Shown in pieces: positions 24,790-32,269 of a stretch of DNA of 32,269 bases; positions within the stretch are counted from its first letter, which is position 1, and the number at the start of each line of letters is the position of its first letter. This stretch comes from a candidate division Zixibacteria bacterium CG_4_9_14_3_um_filter_46_8 (lineage in GTDB: Bacteria; Zixibacteria; MSB-5A5; UM-FILTER-46-8): assembly GCA_002791595.1 (NCBI GenBank), contig PFXJ01000033.1:1-32269 (forward strand). Reading direction: 5' to 3'. The position numbers and the translations under genes are program-made. The notes under the pieces are model-generated. The model was not told where the DNA came from, searched no databases, and saw nothing but the letters and a program-made list of their open reading frames with translations.

Positions 24790-24829
24790 TTTAAAGCAAA
24801 ATCAGTATAGTGGTTTTGCCGATTGAAAT

Positions 24830-25096
24830 GTATGTGCTAGGCGGGGAGCCAGCGGTGCCCTGTAACCCGGAATCCGCTATACCGGGGTCGAATTCCCACC
24901 CGAGGCCCAAAGCGGTCTGTGAACCTGGCGCAAGTGGCGTTGATGGCCGGGTCCCGCACAACCGAAGATCGCTAAACCCCGTCAGGACCGGAAGGTAGCA
25001 GCGGTAGGCGGACCCTAGGTGTGTTGCGGGGAAACTCGGTCTGAGTTAACTGCGTTGGGACACCCTCTAGTAGAGGGTCAGAGGTGGGTGCACGTT
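24830..25096 (+). ncRNA. ffs: signal recognition particle RNA, large bacterial type
   Basis: About 267 nt. The S-domain helix 8 has the diagnostic GTCAGGACCGGAAGGTAGCA, the binding site of Ffh. The 5' part GTGCTAGGCGGGGAGCC with CCTGTAAC and CCGCTATACCGGGGTCG is an Alu domain. The ends pair (GTGC at 24834 with GCAC at 25090). So this is the long Alu-plus-S form known from Bacillus and Thermotoga, not the short E. coli 4.5S form. It targets membrane and secreted proteins to the translocon with Ffh. It stands right before dnaX, a common bacterial neighbourhood. Confidence 0.95.
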
Positions 25097-25109
25097 TAAA
25101 TTGGGAGTT

Positions 25110-26777
25110 ATGGTTTACCAAGTAATCGCCTTAAAACATCGTCCGCGCAAATTCAGCGATGTGGTGGCTCAAGACCATATAATCACACCATTGCGAAACG
25201 CGGTGGAATCGGGGAGGATTCACCATGGGTATTTATTTTCGGGACCTCGCGGCACCGGCAAAACAACCACGGCCAGGGTGCTATCCAAGGCGTTAAATTG
25301 CGAAACCCCCGAAAAAGGGGAGCCCTGCACAAAATGCACCTCATGTATGGAAATAGCCGCCACGAACAGCCCAAATGTTATTGAAATCGATGCCGCCTCC
25401 AATAGGGGCATTGATGACATCAGGGAGTTGAGGGAGGCGATTCGGTATTCTCCCTTGGGGGCCAAGTACAAGATATATATAATTGATGAAGTTCATCAGC
25501 TGACTTCGGAGGCGTTCAATGCCCTGCTGAAAACGCTTGAAGAGCCGCCTCCCCACGGCATCTTCATTCTCGCCACCACCGAACCTCAGAAAGTCCCTGC
25601 GACCATTGTCTCCAGATGCCTCAAATTCGATTTTCGTCTGATCCCGCTGACCAAACTTATCGAAACGGTGGAGGCGATTTGCCGTAAAGAAGGAGTTGAT
25701 ATAGAGCGAGAGGGGATCGAATCCATCTGTGTCAAAGCTGATGGTAGCCTGCGGGACGCACTTTCTCTGCTTGATCAAGTAATATCATCGGGCGTCAGCA
25801 AAATTGATGCTCCCACAGTGGCGGAAATCCTTGGGTTAGTTGACAAGAGAATGCTTCTCGGGATTTCAACGGCAGTGGCCTCATCACAGCCGATCAATGC
25901 AATCAATCATTTTAGTAACTTTGTGAGAATGGGCGGAAATGTTGAGTACTTTATCGATAGCTTAAATCGCCATTTCCGGGATCTTCTAGTAATCAAATTG
26001 AACGTTAAAGAAAAATCCTTCGATGGCATCGCTGATGAAATGCTGGATGAATATCGGGCTATTGCCGCCATGCTCGATGATGGCCAGCTACTCCGCATTC
26101 TAAATATTCTGGCAGAGCTATTCGCCGGACTCAGGCGCAGAACCGCTGATCCAATCATCTCCGTCGAGCTGGCGTTGGTTAAAATGGCAAAGCTGGACAA
26201 AACCATTGATCTTGAAAAATTATTCAAGGCGGAACCGGAGAGAAGAGCATTGCCTTCTGTAGTCGATGATCTTTTTCAGTCGCATCAAATAGGACCGGTA
26301 AATGATCTTGGCGAATCGACGGAACCCCCTGAAGAAGCGCTTCCAAAAACCGAGATTCCCGTGGAGAATCCCCCGACCCATATCTCTGAATTGAATTTTG
26401 ATGTCATAGCCAGGCGATGGCCCGAGGTAATCAAAGAGTTAAATAAAAAGAAAAAGACGCTTTGGGCGCAATTGAATGGCAGTGTTCCAGTTTCGCTAAG
26501 TGGCAGCAATATAAAATTGAAAGTCGAGCACGAAGGGATTGCAAAATCAGCAAATCTGCCCATAAATCAAAAGCTTATGGAGGAATTGACGACCAAAATA
26601 TTCGGGCATCCATTGCGTCTCGAATGCACCACTTTGAAAGATAAATTATCTCAGGAGAGGGAAGTTTCGTCGGCTGAGCAGGAATACTCTGCCGCGATAA
26701 CGGGCGACGATATTGTGGATCGAACTTTGGAGGAATTGGGCGGGCGTCTTTTAAACTGGGAACCCAAAGATAAGTAA
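25110..26777 (+). CDS. dnaX: DNA polymerase III subunit gamma/tau
   Basis: Clamp-loader ATPase of the replisome, about 555 residues. It has the Walker A motif [13 protein letters not shown], a four-Cys zinc module ([17 protein letters not shown]), Walker B IIDEVHQL, the SRC sensor with arginine finger (TIVSRCLKF), and sensor 2 in [12 protein letters not shown]. The C-terminal 180 residues are the variable tau region. The track starts at TTG 25101, but the ATG at 25110 has GGGAG 3 nt upstream and gives the usual [15 protein letters not shown] start, so I use that. It follows SRP RNA and precedes ebfC-recR, a very common gene order. Confidence 0.97.
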   Translation: MVYQVIALKHRPRKFSDVVAQDHIITPLRNAVESGRIHHGYLFSGPRGTGKTTTARVLSKALNCETPEKGEPCTKCTSCMEIAATNSPNVIEIDAASNRGIDDIRELREAIRYSPLGAKYKIYIIDEVHQLTSEAFNALLKTLEEPPPHGIFILATTEPQKVPATIVSRCLKFDFRLIPLTKLIETVEAICRKEGVDIEREGIESICVKADGSLRDALSLLDQVISSGVSKIDAPTVAEILGLVDKRMLLGISTAVASSQPINAINHFSNFVRMGGNVEYFIDSLNRHFRDLLVIKLNVKEKSFDGIADEMLDEYRAIAAMLDDGQLLRILNILAELFAGLRRRTADPIISVELALVKMAKLDKTIDLEKLFKAEPERRALPSVVDDLFQSHQIGPVNDLGESTEPPEEALPKTEIPVENPPTHISELNFDVIARRWPEVIKELNKKKKTLWAQLNGSVPVSLSGSNIKLKVEHEGIAKSANLPINQKLMEELTTKIFGHPLRLECTTLKDKLSQEREVSSAEQEYSAAITGDDIVDRTLEELGGRLLNWEPKDK

Positions 26778-26814
26778 TCAATTAGATGAGCGTCAGGTTG
26801 GAGAAGGAGATATA

Positions 26815-27141
26815 ATGGCAAAAGGAATGGGAGATATGATTAAGCAGGTCCAGAAGATGCAGCAAAAGTTGGCTGAGCTTCAGGACGAGCTTGAAAACTT
26901 GACCGTTGAAGGAACCTCCGGCGGTGGGATGGTGAGAGTTGTTGCGAATGGGAAGGGGGAATTGACGCAGATAAAGATCGAACCTCAAGCAGTTGATCCT
27001 AATGATATTGAGATGCTGGAAGATCTGGTATTGGCGGCAGTCAATCAAGCCAAAGAAAAATCGGCTGAGCTCCAACAAGAACGGATGGCGAAGCTTACCG
27101 GCGGGCTGAATATACCGGGAATGCCGGGGATGCCGATGTAA
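26815..27141 (+). CDS. ebfC: YbaB/EbfC nucleoid-associated protein
   Basis: A 108-residue protein of the YbaB/EbfC family, a small dimeric DNA-binding protein. It has [25 protein letters not shown], then [27 protein letters not shown], both typical, and the Met/Gly-rich C-terminus [10 protein letters not shown]. The ribosome site is strong (AAGGAGATATA-ATG). It lies between dnaX and recR as in many bacteria; recR starts 1 nt after its stop. Confidence 0.96.
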   Translation: MAKGMGDMIKQVQKMQQKLAELQDELENLTVEGTSGGGMVRVVANGKGELTQIKIEPQAVDPNDIEMLEDLVLAAVNQAKEKSAELQQERMAKLTGGLNIPGMPGMPM

Positions 27142-27142
27142 G

Positions 27143-27736
27143 ATGCTTACCTCCCCACTTTTAGAAAAACTGATAAAGGAATTCGCCAGAATGCCCGGTA
27201 TTGGTTATAAAACCGCCCGGCGTCTGGCTTTCTATGTTCTTAGATTGCCAGAAGATAAGGCCAATGAATTTGCTAAGACCATAATTGAGGTAAAAAATAA
27301 AATTATCGAATGCTCCATCTGTGGCAATATAACCGAAACCGACCCCTGTCCGATCTGTAACGATCCTCTTCGGGACCATACGGTTATATGCGTTGTGGAA
27401 CAACCATCAGATGTTTTCGCCCTGGAGAAAACCAATGAATATAAGGGCGTTTTTCATATTCTTGGCGGTTCGCTTTCACCCTTGGATGGAATAGGACCGG
27501 ACGATTTGAGGATAAAATCCTTATTGAAAAGAGTTCCTAGCGGCGTCTCTGAAGTGATATTGGCGACTAACCCTAAAACGGAAGGTGAAGCTACTGCTAT
27601 ATATATAACAGAGTTACTTAAACCTCTTAAAGTAAAGGTTTCACGAATTGCCCGAGGCCTTCCCATCGGCGGCGATTTGGAGTTTGCGGATATCGTGACT
27701 TTATCAAGGGCGCTACAGGACCGAACAACACTTTAG
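27143..27736 (+). CDS. recR: recombination mediator RecR
   Basis: A 197-residue full-length RecR. It has a helix-hairpin-helix near the N-terminus (FARMPGIGYKTARRLAFYVL), a four-Cys zinc site (CSICGNITETDPCPIC), and a Toprim domain starting VICVVEQPSDVFALE with HILGGSLSPLDGIGPDDL. RecR forms a ring with RecO/RecF and helps RecA replace SSB in gap repair. It is translationally linked to ebfC. No terminator is seen between it and the rnpB promoter. Confidence 0.97.
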   Translation: MLTSPLLEKLIKEFARMPGIGYKTARRLAFYVLRLPEDKANEFAKTIIEVKNKIIECSICGNITETDPCPICNDPLRDHTVICVVEQPSDVFALEKTNEYKGVFHILGGSLSPLDGIGPDDLRIKSLLKRVPSGVSEVILATNPKTEGEATAIYITELLKPLKVKVSRIARGLPIGGDLEFADIVTLSRALQDRTTL

Positions 27737-27866
27737 GAGATAAGTCGCAAGTTGGATTCTTATTGGGTTTTAGATTATCAATTTAGGCAATTATTCAGCA
27801 TCTTGGACAAAGGTATAAATCGATTACGAGTAAATTGCTTTATTGGCAATTAGTAATCATCATTTC

Positions 27867-27895
27867 TTGACACGGTGGAGCTATTTTCTTATATT
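27867..27895 (+). promoter_or_regulatory. sigma70 promoter of rnpB
   Basis: Perfect TTGACA, 17-nt spacer, TATATT. The predicted start is about 10 nt before the first P1 nucleotide of RNase P RNA. Confidence 0.8.
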
Positions 27896-27911
27896 GATAG
27901 TTTGAATTTTT

Positions 27912-28270
27912 CGCGGGCCACGCGGTCGCCTCGATAAAATCGGGGAGGAAAGTCCGGGCTGCGTAGGGCACGGCGCCTCGTAACGCAAGGACCCCGATAA
28001 CATCGGGGTGGAAAGTGCCACAGAAACAATACCGCCCCCAGCAACTGCCGGGAGCAAGGGTGAAACGGTGGTGTAAGAGACCACCCACTCCGGTGGCAAC
28101 ATCGGTTTGGGTAAACCCCGCCGGTTGCAAGGCCAAGTATAGGAGAAGGAGTTGCCCGCTCCATATTACTCCAGGGTAGGCCGCATGAGTATGACAGTGA
28201 TGTCATTCCCAGATAGATGACCGCCTTCCGTTCATAGAGCGGATTACAGAACCCGGCTTATGGCCCGCTA
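27912..28270 (+). ncRNA. rnpB: RNase P RNA, bacterial class A
   Basis: About 357 nt. P1 is formed by GCGGGCCA (27913) and TGGCCCGC (28261). Conserved signature segments are GAGGAAAGTCCGGGCT, ACAGAAACAATACCG, AGTATAGGAGAAGGAG-type P8/P9 surroundings, AGATAGATGACCGCC and ACAGAACCCGGCTTATGG. This ribozyme matures the 5' ends of tRNAs, two of which lie just upstream. Short ORFs called on the opposite strand here are artefacts of its GC-rich helices. recJ starts 30 nt after P1 closes. Confidence 0.96.
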
Positions 28271-28297
28271 ACCTTTAATTTATTACGGGGAAGAACT

Positions 28298-30004
28298 TTG
28301 GAACAAAGTATTTGGGAAATCGCACCAAAACCTGCACTTGAAATTACAGCCAAAATGTCTGCTGAATTAGACATGCCTAAAGTAGTGTGCAATATCTTAA
28401 TAAATCGGGGGATGAGCAATGTAATTGATGCCAATAGGTTCCTGTTCCCAAAGATGTCCGAGCTTTGTGATCCCTATTTATTCGAGGATATGGATCGAGG
28501 TGTGGAGAGGGTTATCGAGGCTTTACGGAATCGCGAAAAAATAATGATTTATGGAGATTATGATGTAGATGGTATCACCGCTACATCACTAATGTTTCTG
28601 GTGTTGAATAAGTTAGGGGCGGAAGTTAGCTATTATCTCCCAAACAGGCTTTCTGAAGGTTATGGGATTTCCGAAGATGGTTTGGCCGAGGCGAAAAGGC
28701 GCGGAGTGAGTTTGCTGATTTCAGTCGATTGCGGTATTACTGCGGTGGGAGAAGTTAAAATTGCCAGCGAGATGGGTATTGACTGCATCATCACCGACCA
28801 TCACGAACCAGGCTCCGAGATTCCTCAGGCAATAGCCGTCATTAATCCGAAAAGAAACGGTTCGGAGGGCATCGGAGTGGAGCTTTCCGGGGTAGGAATT
28901 GCCTTCAAATTTGCATCAGCCATTTACGAAAGATTGAACCAGGATCCGGCTGATGTCAGAGAGCATCTTGACCTGGTAGCATTGGGCACTGCCGCCGATA
29001 TAGTGCCACTGGTGAATGAAAACCGCATTCTAACGAAATTCGGCATCAAACAGGTTTCGAGAACATCCAAACCAGGGCTAAAAGCTCTAATTTTCGTGTC
29101 TGGTCTGATGGGAAAAGAAATCGGTACTGGACAGGTCGTTTTCATTTTGGCGCCCCGCATAAATGCTATCGGGAGACTTGGTAATGCAGAATTAGCGATC
29201 AAACTGCTATCGACAAAAGATGAACGACAAGCGAGCACCATTGCCCGAAGGTTGAACGAAGAAAACCACAGACGGAAAGAAATTGATGAAAAGACTCTCC
29301 ACGAAGCTCTGGATCAAATTCGTGAAAAAGTTGACCTTGATCGAGATAAAGCCATAGTGCTCGCCGGAAACGACTGGCATCAAGGAGTAATTGGAATCGT
29401 GGCATCGAGGCTGGTGGAGCGATATCACCGGCCAACGGTGATGATCTCAATAGATGGGGATGAAGGAAAAGGATCGGCGCGTTCTATTCCCAATTTCCAT
29501 TTATACGATGCGCTCAGGGAATGCGAGAATTTGCTCATTCGTTTTGGAGGTCATAAATATGCCGCCGGCCTTTCCATAAATGTGGATATGATAGAGAAAT
29601 TTCGCCAACGATTTAATGAGGTGGCCTCAAGGATGCTTGGTATCGAAGATATGTCTCCCAAGGTTCTTATCGATGCGGATATTGAATTTGATGAGATCGA
29701 TGAGAAGCTGATTGATGCAATCGATATGTTTTCTCCTTTTGGCCCTCAGAATATGAAGCCCGTTTTTATGACCCGTAACGTGGAACTCTATGGAAATCCG
29801 TATATTGTCGGCAACAATCATTTGAAGCTGAAAGTCCAAAAAGACGACAGGATTTTTGATTGCATCGGTTTTGGTCTGGGAGGGTATCTGAGTCAGCTTT
29901 TCAGTCAACCCCTTCGACTGAATATCGCCTATTTAATCGAGATGAACGATTGGAATGGAGTAGAGCATATTCAACTCCGAATAAAGGATCTCCAGGTGCT
30001 TTAG
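28298..30004 (+). CDS. recJ: single-strand-DNA-specific exonuclease RecJ
   Basis: A 568-residue 5'-3' ssDNA exonuclease of the DHH superfamily. Motif I is MIYGDYDVDGITATS, motif II SVDCGITA, motif III (DHH) IITDHHEPG, and motif IV GTAADIVPLV. The DHHA1 part has GGHKYAAGLSI, and the C-terminal OB-like domain includes HLKLKVQKDDRIFDCIGFG. It uses Mn2+/Mg2+ and acts in RecF-pathway and mismatch repair. It starts with TTG preceded by GGGGAAG, 30 nt after rnpB. Its TAG stop is directly followed by the meaB ATG. Length is typical. Confidence 0.96.
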   Translation: MEQSIWEIAPKPALEITAKMSAELDMPKVVCNILINRGMSNVIDANRFLFPKMSELCDPYLFEDMDRGVERVIEALRNREKIMIYGDYDVDGITATSLMFLVLNKLGAEVSYYLPNRLSEGYGISEDGLAEAKRRGVSLLISVDCGITAVGEVKIASEMGIDCIITDHHEPGSEIPQAIAVINPKRNGSEGIGVELSGVGIAFKFASAIYERLNQDPADVREHLDLVALGTAADIVPLVNENRILTKFGIKQVSRTSKPGLKALIFVSGLMGKEIGTGQVVFILAPRINAIGRLGNAELAIKLLSTKDERQASTIARRLNEENHRRKEIDEKTLHEALDQIREKVDLDRDKAIVLAGNDWHQGVIGIVASRLVERYHRPTVMISIDGDEGKGSARSIPNFHLYDALRECENLLIRFGGHKYAAGLSINVDMIEKFRQRFNEVASRMLGIEDMSPKVLIDADIEFDEIDEKLIDAIDMFSPFGPQNMKPVFMTRNVELYGNPYIVGNNHLKLKVQKDDRIFDCIGFGLGGYLSQLFSQPLRLNIAYLIEMNDWNGVEHIQLRIKDLQVL

Positions 30005-30964
30005 ATGACCGTCCTTGAAAGATTTCATCAGAAAGACAGGGCGGCGTTATCACGGATAATATCTTTCATCGAGAACAGGGAGGACGGTTATATCACACTC
30101 TTATCAAAAATATATCCCCAATCCGGCACCGCTTATAAAATCGGAATTACGGGCCCTCCGGGGGCGGGCAAATCCACCCTGGTAGATAAAATGGCCGCTA
30201 TTTATTTGAAAGAAGGAATTAGGATCGGCATTATCGCGGTGGATCCCTCTTCTCCATTCACTGGTGGAGCGTTGTTGGGGGATCGGATTAGAATGCAGGA
30301 CTTATCTGATAAGGGCGATGTATTTATCAGGTCAATGGCCACTCGAGGCTCGGGCGGTGGGCTGGCAGAAGCGACTCGTGAAGTGGCGCTAGCCCTAGAT
30401 GCATTCGGCTTTGATATTATCTTAATTGAAACTGTTGGCGTAGGACAGGTTGAACTGGATATTGCGGGCTTGTGCGATACCACCATCGTGGTATTGGTCC
30501 CGGAATCCGGGGACAGTGTCCAAACCCTTAAGGCCGGCCTGATGGAGATTGCGCACATATTTGCAGTCAATAAGGCGGACAGAGAAGGCAGCGGGAGAAT
30601 TGTTGCGGAATTAAAAATGATGCTTGATGGCAGGCTAAAGTACAGGAATGATGGCTGGCATTTTCCAGTTGTTAAAACTGAGGCCATCAACAATATTGGA
30701 ATCGAAAAGTTAATCGATGATGTCTCCGCGCATCGGCGATTCATCTTTGACCGACATTCAAAAGATGATTATCGTTTTAATAAGATCGGAGCAGAATTGA
30801 AACTGATCATGCAACAGAGGTTGCAAAGCCGATTAATTCCGGAACTTCTTGATGATAAGACCGTTGGCAATTATGTAAATCTGATTATCGAAGGTAAGAC
30901 TGATCCTTATAGCATAACGGATGAATTGGTTTCCAAAATGATGCTCAAGAGAATTGAAATATGA
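30005..30964 (+). CDS. meaB: MeaB/ArgK-type G3E GTPase, B12-mutase chaperone
   Basis: A 319-residue GTPase. The P-loop [17 protein letters not shown] is near residue 48, followed by [38 protein letters not shown] (switch region), and [14 protein letters not shown]. It loads cobalamin into, and protects, adenosylcobalamin-dependent acyl-CoA mutases. Its stop overlaps the mutase start by 4 nt (ATGA), so the two proteins are made together, which supports the role. It is contiguous with recJ, so all three may share transcripts. Confidence 0.95.
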   Translation: MTVLERFHQKDRAALSRIISFIENREDGYITLLSKIYPQSGTAYKIGITGPPGAGKSTLVDKMAAIYLKEGIRIGIIAVDPSSPFTGGALLGDRIRMQDLSDKGDVFIRSMATRGSGGGLAEATREVALALDAFGFDIILIETVGVGQVELDIAGLCDTTIVVLVPESGDSVQTLKAGLMEIAHIFAVNKADREGSGRIVAELKMMLDGRLKYRNDGWHFPVVKTEAINNIGIEKLIDDVSAHRRFIFDRHSKDDYRFNKIGAELKLIMQQRLQSRLIPELLDDKTVGNYVNLIIEGKTDPYSITDELVSKMMLKRIEI

Positions 30965-32269
30965 AAAAGATCGCGGGTAAAGATATGAGCGATGAAGCTT
31001 TCGCAAAATCGCATAACAAGGGGGTTGGAAAAGGCAGTCAGGCTTGCCAGCATGCCAAGAAGGTTTGGCAAGAGCAGTTTAGTTCCAGCAAGCTGAGACC
31101 GAACAAAAAATTTACTACTGGCTCTATGGAGACGGTTGAACCTCTCTATATGCCCGAGGATACAAATGGCATCGAAGAAGTTGGTTCGGAATATATGGCG
31201 AAGATTGGATTCCCCGGGCAGTATCCTTATACCCGTGGTGTGCATCCGAATATGTACCGGGGCAAGTTATGGACAATGCGCCAATTCAGCGGCTTTGCCA
31301 CCCCCAAAGAAACCAATCGGCGCTACCATTATCTTCTGAAAGCCGGCCAAACTGGATTATCGGTAGCATTCGATCTTCCCACCTTGATGGGTTATGATTC
31401 GGACAGCCCACGTTCGCTCGGAGAGGTGGGAGTCTGCGGTGTAGCTGTGGATACATTGAATGATATGGAAATAATATTCGATGGTCTTGCACTGGATAAA
31501 ATATCGACCTCGATGACCATCAATGCCCCATCATCGATCTTATTGGCCATGTATTGCGCGGTGGCGGAAAAGCAGGGTGTGCCGCTACATCAATTGACCG
31601 GCACCCTCCAAAATGACATCTTGAAAGAATATATTGCTCAAAAAGAATGGATCTATCCGCCGGAACCATCAATCCGCCTGATCACCGACATTATGGAGTT
31701 CTGCACCCGTAACATTCCCAAATATAACACTATTTCCATCTCTGGTTATCATATCCGCGAAGCTGGCTCGACTGCCGCGCAGGAGTTGGCTTTTACCCTT
31801 GCTGACGGTTTTTGCTATGTCGAGGCCGCAATTAAAGCCGGGCTCAATGTCGATGATTTTGCTCCCAGATTGTCGCTCTTTTTCAATTCTCATCTTGATT
31901 TTTTCGAAGAAACTGCAAAGTTTCGCGCGGCAAGACGAATCTGGGCGCGCCATTTGAAGGAGAAATATGGTGCCAGAAAATCGGAATCGTGGTTAATGCG
32001 TTTCCATACTCAGACTGCCGGTTGCACTTTGACAGCACAGCAACCTGAGAATAACATTATCCGCACTGCTTACCAGGCACTGGCCGGAGTACTGGGAGGG
32101 ACACAATCCTTGCATACCAATTCGATGGATGAGTCGCTTGCCCTTCCCAGCGAAAAAGCGGTAACTGTCGCCCTGAGGACCCAGCAAATTATCGCTGAGG
32201 AATTGGGAGTAGTGAATACGGCGGATCCTCTGGCGGGCTCATATTTCGTTGAGGCGCTGACCGACCGGC
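30961..32269 (+). CDS. B12-dependent acyl-CoA mutase large subunit (N-terminal 436 codons)
   Basis: Missing from the ORF track because it runs off the right edge; the frame is open from ATG 30961 to the last base. It has the mutase barrel: [36 protein letters not shown], the catalytic His264 in [16 protein letters not shown], and [14 protein letters not shown]. It rearranges acyl-CoA carbon skeletons with adenosylcobalamin. Two residues that set substrate choice in this family are Phe109 (RQF; Tyr89 in Propionibacterium methylmalonyl-CoA mutase) and Gln227 (EYIAQKEW; Arg207 there). Spacing to each other and to the catalytic His is identical, and Phe/Gln are the isobutyryl-CoA mutase residues. 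The cobalamin domain is not in view. Default annotation would be methylmalonyl-CoA mutase. Confidence 0.93.
   Translation, partial: MKKIAGKDMSDEAFAKSHNKGVGKGSQACQHAKKVWQEQFSSSKLRPNKKFTTGSMETVEPLYMPEDTNGIEEVGSEYMAKIGFPGQYPYTRGVHPNMYRGKLWTMRQFSGFATPKETNRRYHYLLKAGQTGLSVAFDLPTLMGYDSDSPRSLGEVGVCGVAVDTLNDMEIIFDGLALDKISTSMTINAPSSILLAMYCAVAEKQGVPLHQLTGTLQNDILKEYIAQKEWIYPPEPSIRLITDIMEFCTRNIPKYNTISISGYHIREAGSTAAQELAFTLADGFCYVEAAIKAGLNVDDFAPRLSLFFNSHLDFFEETAKFRAARRIWARHLKEKYGARKSESWLMRFHTQTAGCTLTAQQPENNIIRTAYQALAGVLGGTQSLHTNSMDESLALPSEKAVTVALRTQQIIAEELGVVNTADPLAGSYFVEALTDR

Noticed and set aside
24810-24998. Plus-strand 62-residue ORF.
   Set aside because: It lies inside the SRP RNA.
26443-26462. Possible dnaX frameshift site (A-rich run at Lys codons) that would make a short gamma form.
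   Set aside because: The in-frame codons are AAT AAA AAG AAA AAG, so no proper A-AAA-AAG heptamer in the right register; A-runs are only 5 long.
27840-28206. Several minus-strand ORFs (98, 73 and 105 residues).
   Set aside because: They lie opposite RNase P RNA and its promoter; GC-rich helices give open frames by chance.
1-32269. CRISPR array, insertion sequence or prophage.
   Set aside because: No regularly spaced repeats, transposase or phage genes seen on either strand; only the tRNA-Ala duplication repeats.

Overview
The window looks like a chromosomal piece of a Gram-negative bacterium from the wider FCB group, possibly a Zixibacteria-like candidate lineage. Three things point that way: two exported proteins end in a type IX secretion-like 'YPNPFN...GVYFYKL' sorting domain; the ATP synthase cluster lacks atpD and atpC; and the SRP RNA is the large form with an Alu domain. 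This placement is inference from family patterns, not from a search. Promoters with a TTGACT/TTGNNN -35 box, a 17-nt spacer and a TANNNT -10 box recur in front of RNA and protein genes.

Layout. (1) 1-8650, minus strand: a tightly packed sugar/glycan operon. In transcription order it holds two CgeB-like glycosyltransferases with TPR arms, a WlbA/WbpB-type oxidoreductase, a WlbB/WbpD-type N-acetyltransferase, a DegT aminotransferase, a second hexapeptide acyltransferase, an NAD-dependent epimerase and a second DegT aminotransferase cut by the window edge. Together they fit synthesis of a diacetamido-uronic-acid-type nucleotide sugar and its transfer. (2) 8791-10246, minus: a secreted thioredoxin-like, Omp28-like protein with a sorting tail. 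The ORF track starts it too late. The real start lies 50 codons upstream with a good ribosome site and signal peptide, and between them is one in-frame UGA exactly where the first cysteine of a CxxC motif should be (G-UGA-P-Y-C). A SECIS-like hairpin follows it. This candidate secreted UxxC selenoprotein is the most interesting item here. (3) 10.6-17.4 kb, minus: a small membrane protein, then atpG-A-H-F-E-B with two AtpI/AtpZ-type genes, and a stand-alone short citrate-synthase/citryl-CoA-lyase-like gene. (4) 17.5-19.0 kb, plus: a MEMO-AMMECR1 fusion (AmmeMemoRadiSam B+A) with an N-terminal signal sequence. (5) 19.1-22.2 kb, minus: a second sorting-tail protein and a chemoreceptor-like membrane protein without a signalling tip. 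(6) 22.4-28.3 kb, plus: an RNA-rich stretch with tRNA-Ala(CGC), an unassigned structured RNA, a membrane-anchored alkaline-phosphatase-superfamily protein, a second nearly identical tRNA-Ala(CGC), SRP RNA, dnaX, ebfC, recR and rnpB. (7) 28.3 kb to the end, plus: recJ, meaB and the first 436 codons of a B12-dependent acyl-CoA mutase. The mutase's two substrate-specificity residues are those of isobutyryl-CoA mutase rather than methylmalonyl-CoA mutase.

How the genes work together. The left operon probably decorates a surface polymer or protein. The atp cluster supplies most of the F-type ATP synthase, and the c-subunit lacks the sodium-site residues, so it is probably proton-coupled. dnaX-ebfC-recR-recJ is a replication/recombination neighbourhood. 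meaB sits directly upstream of the mutase it would chaperone. No CRISPR array, insertion sequence or phage gene was seen.
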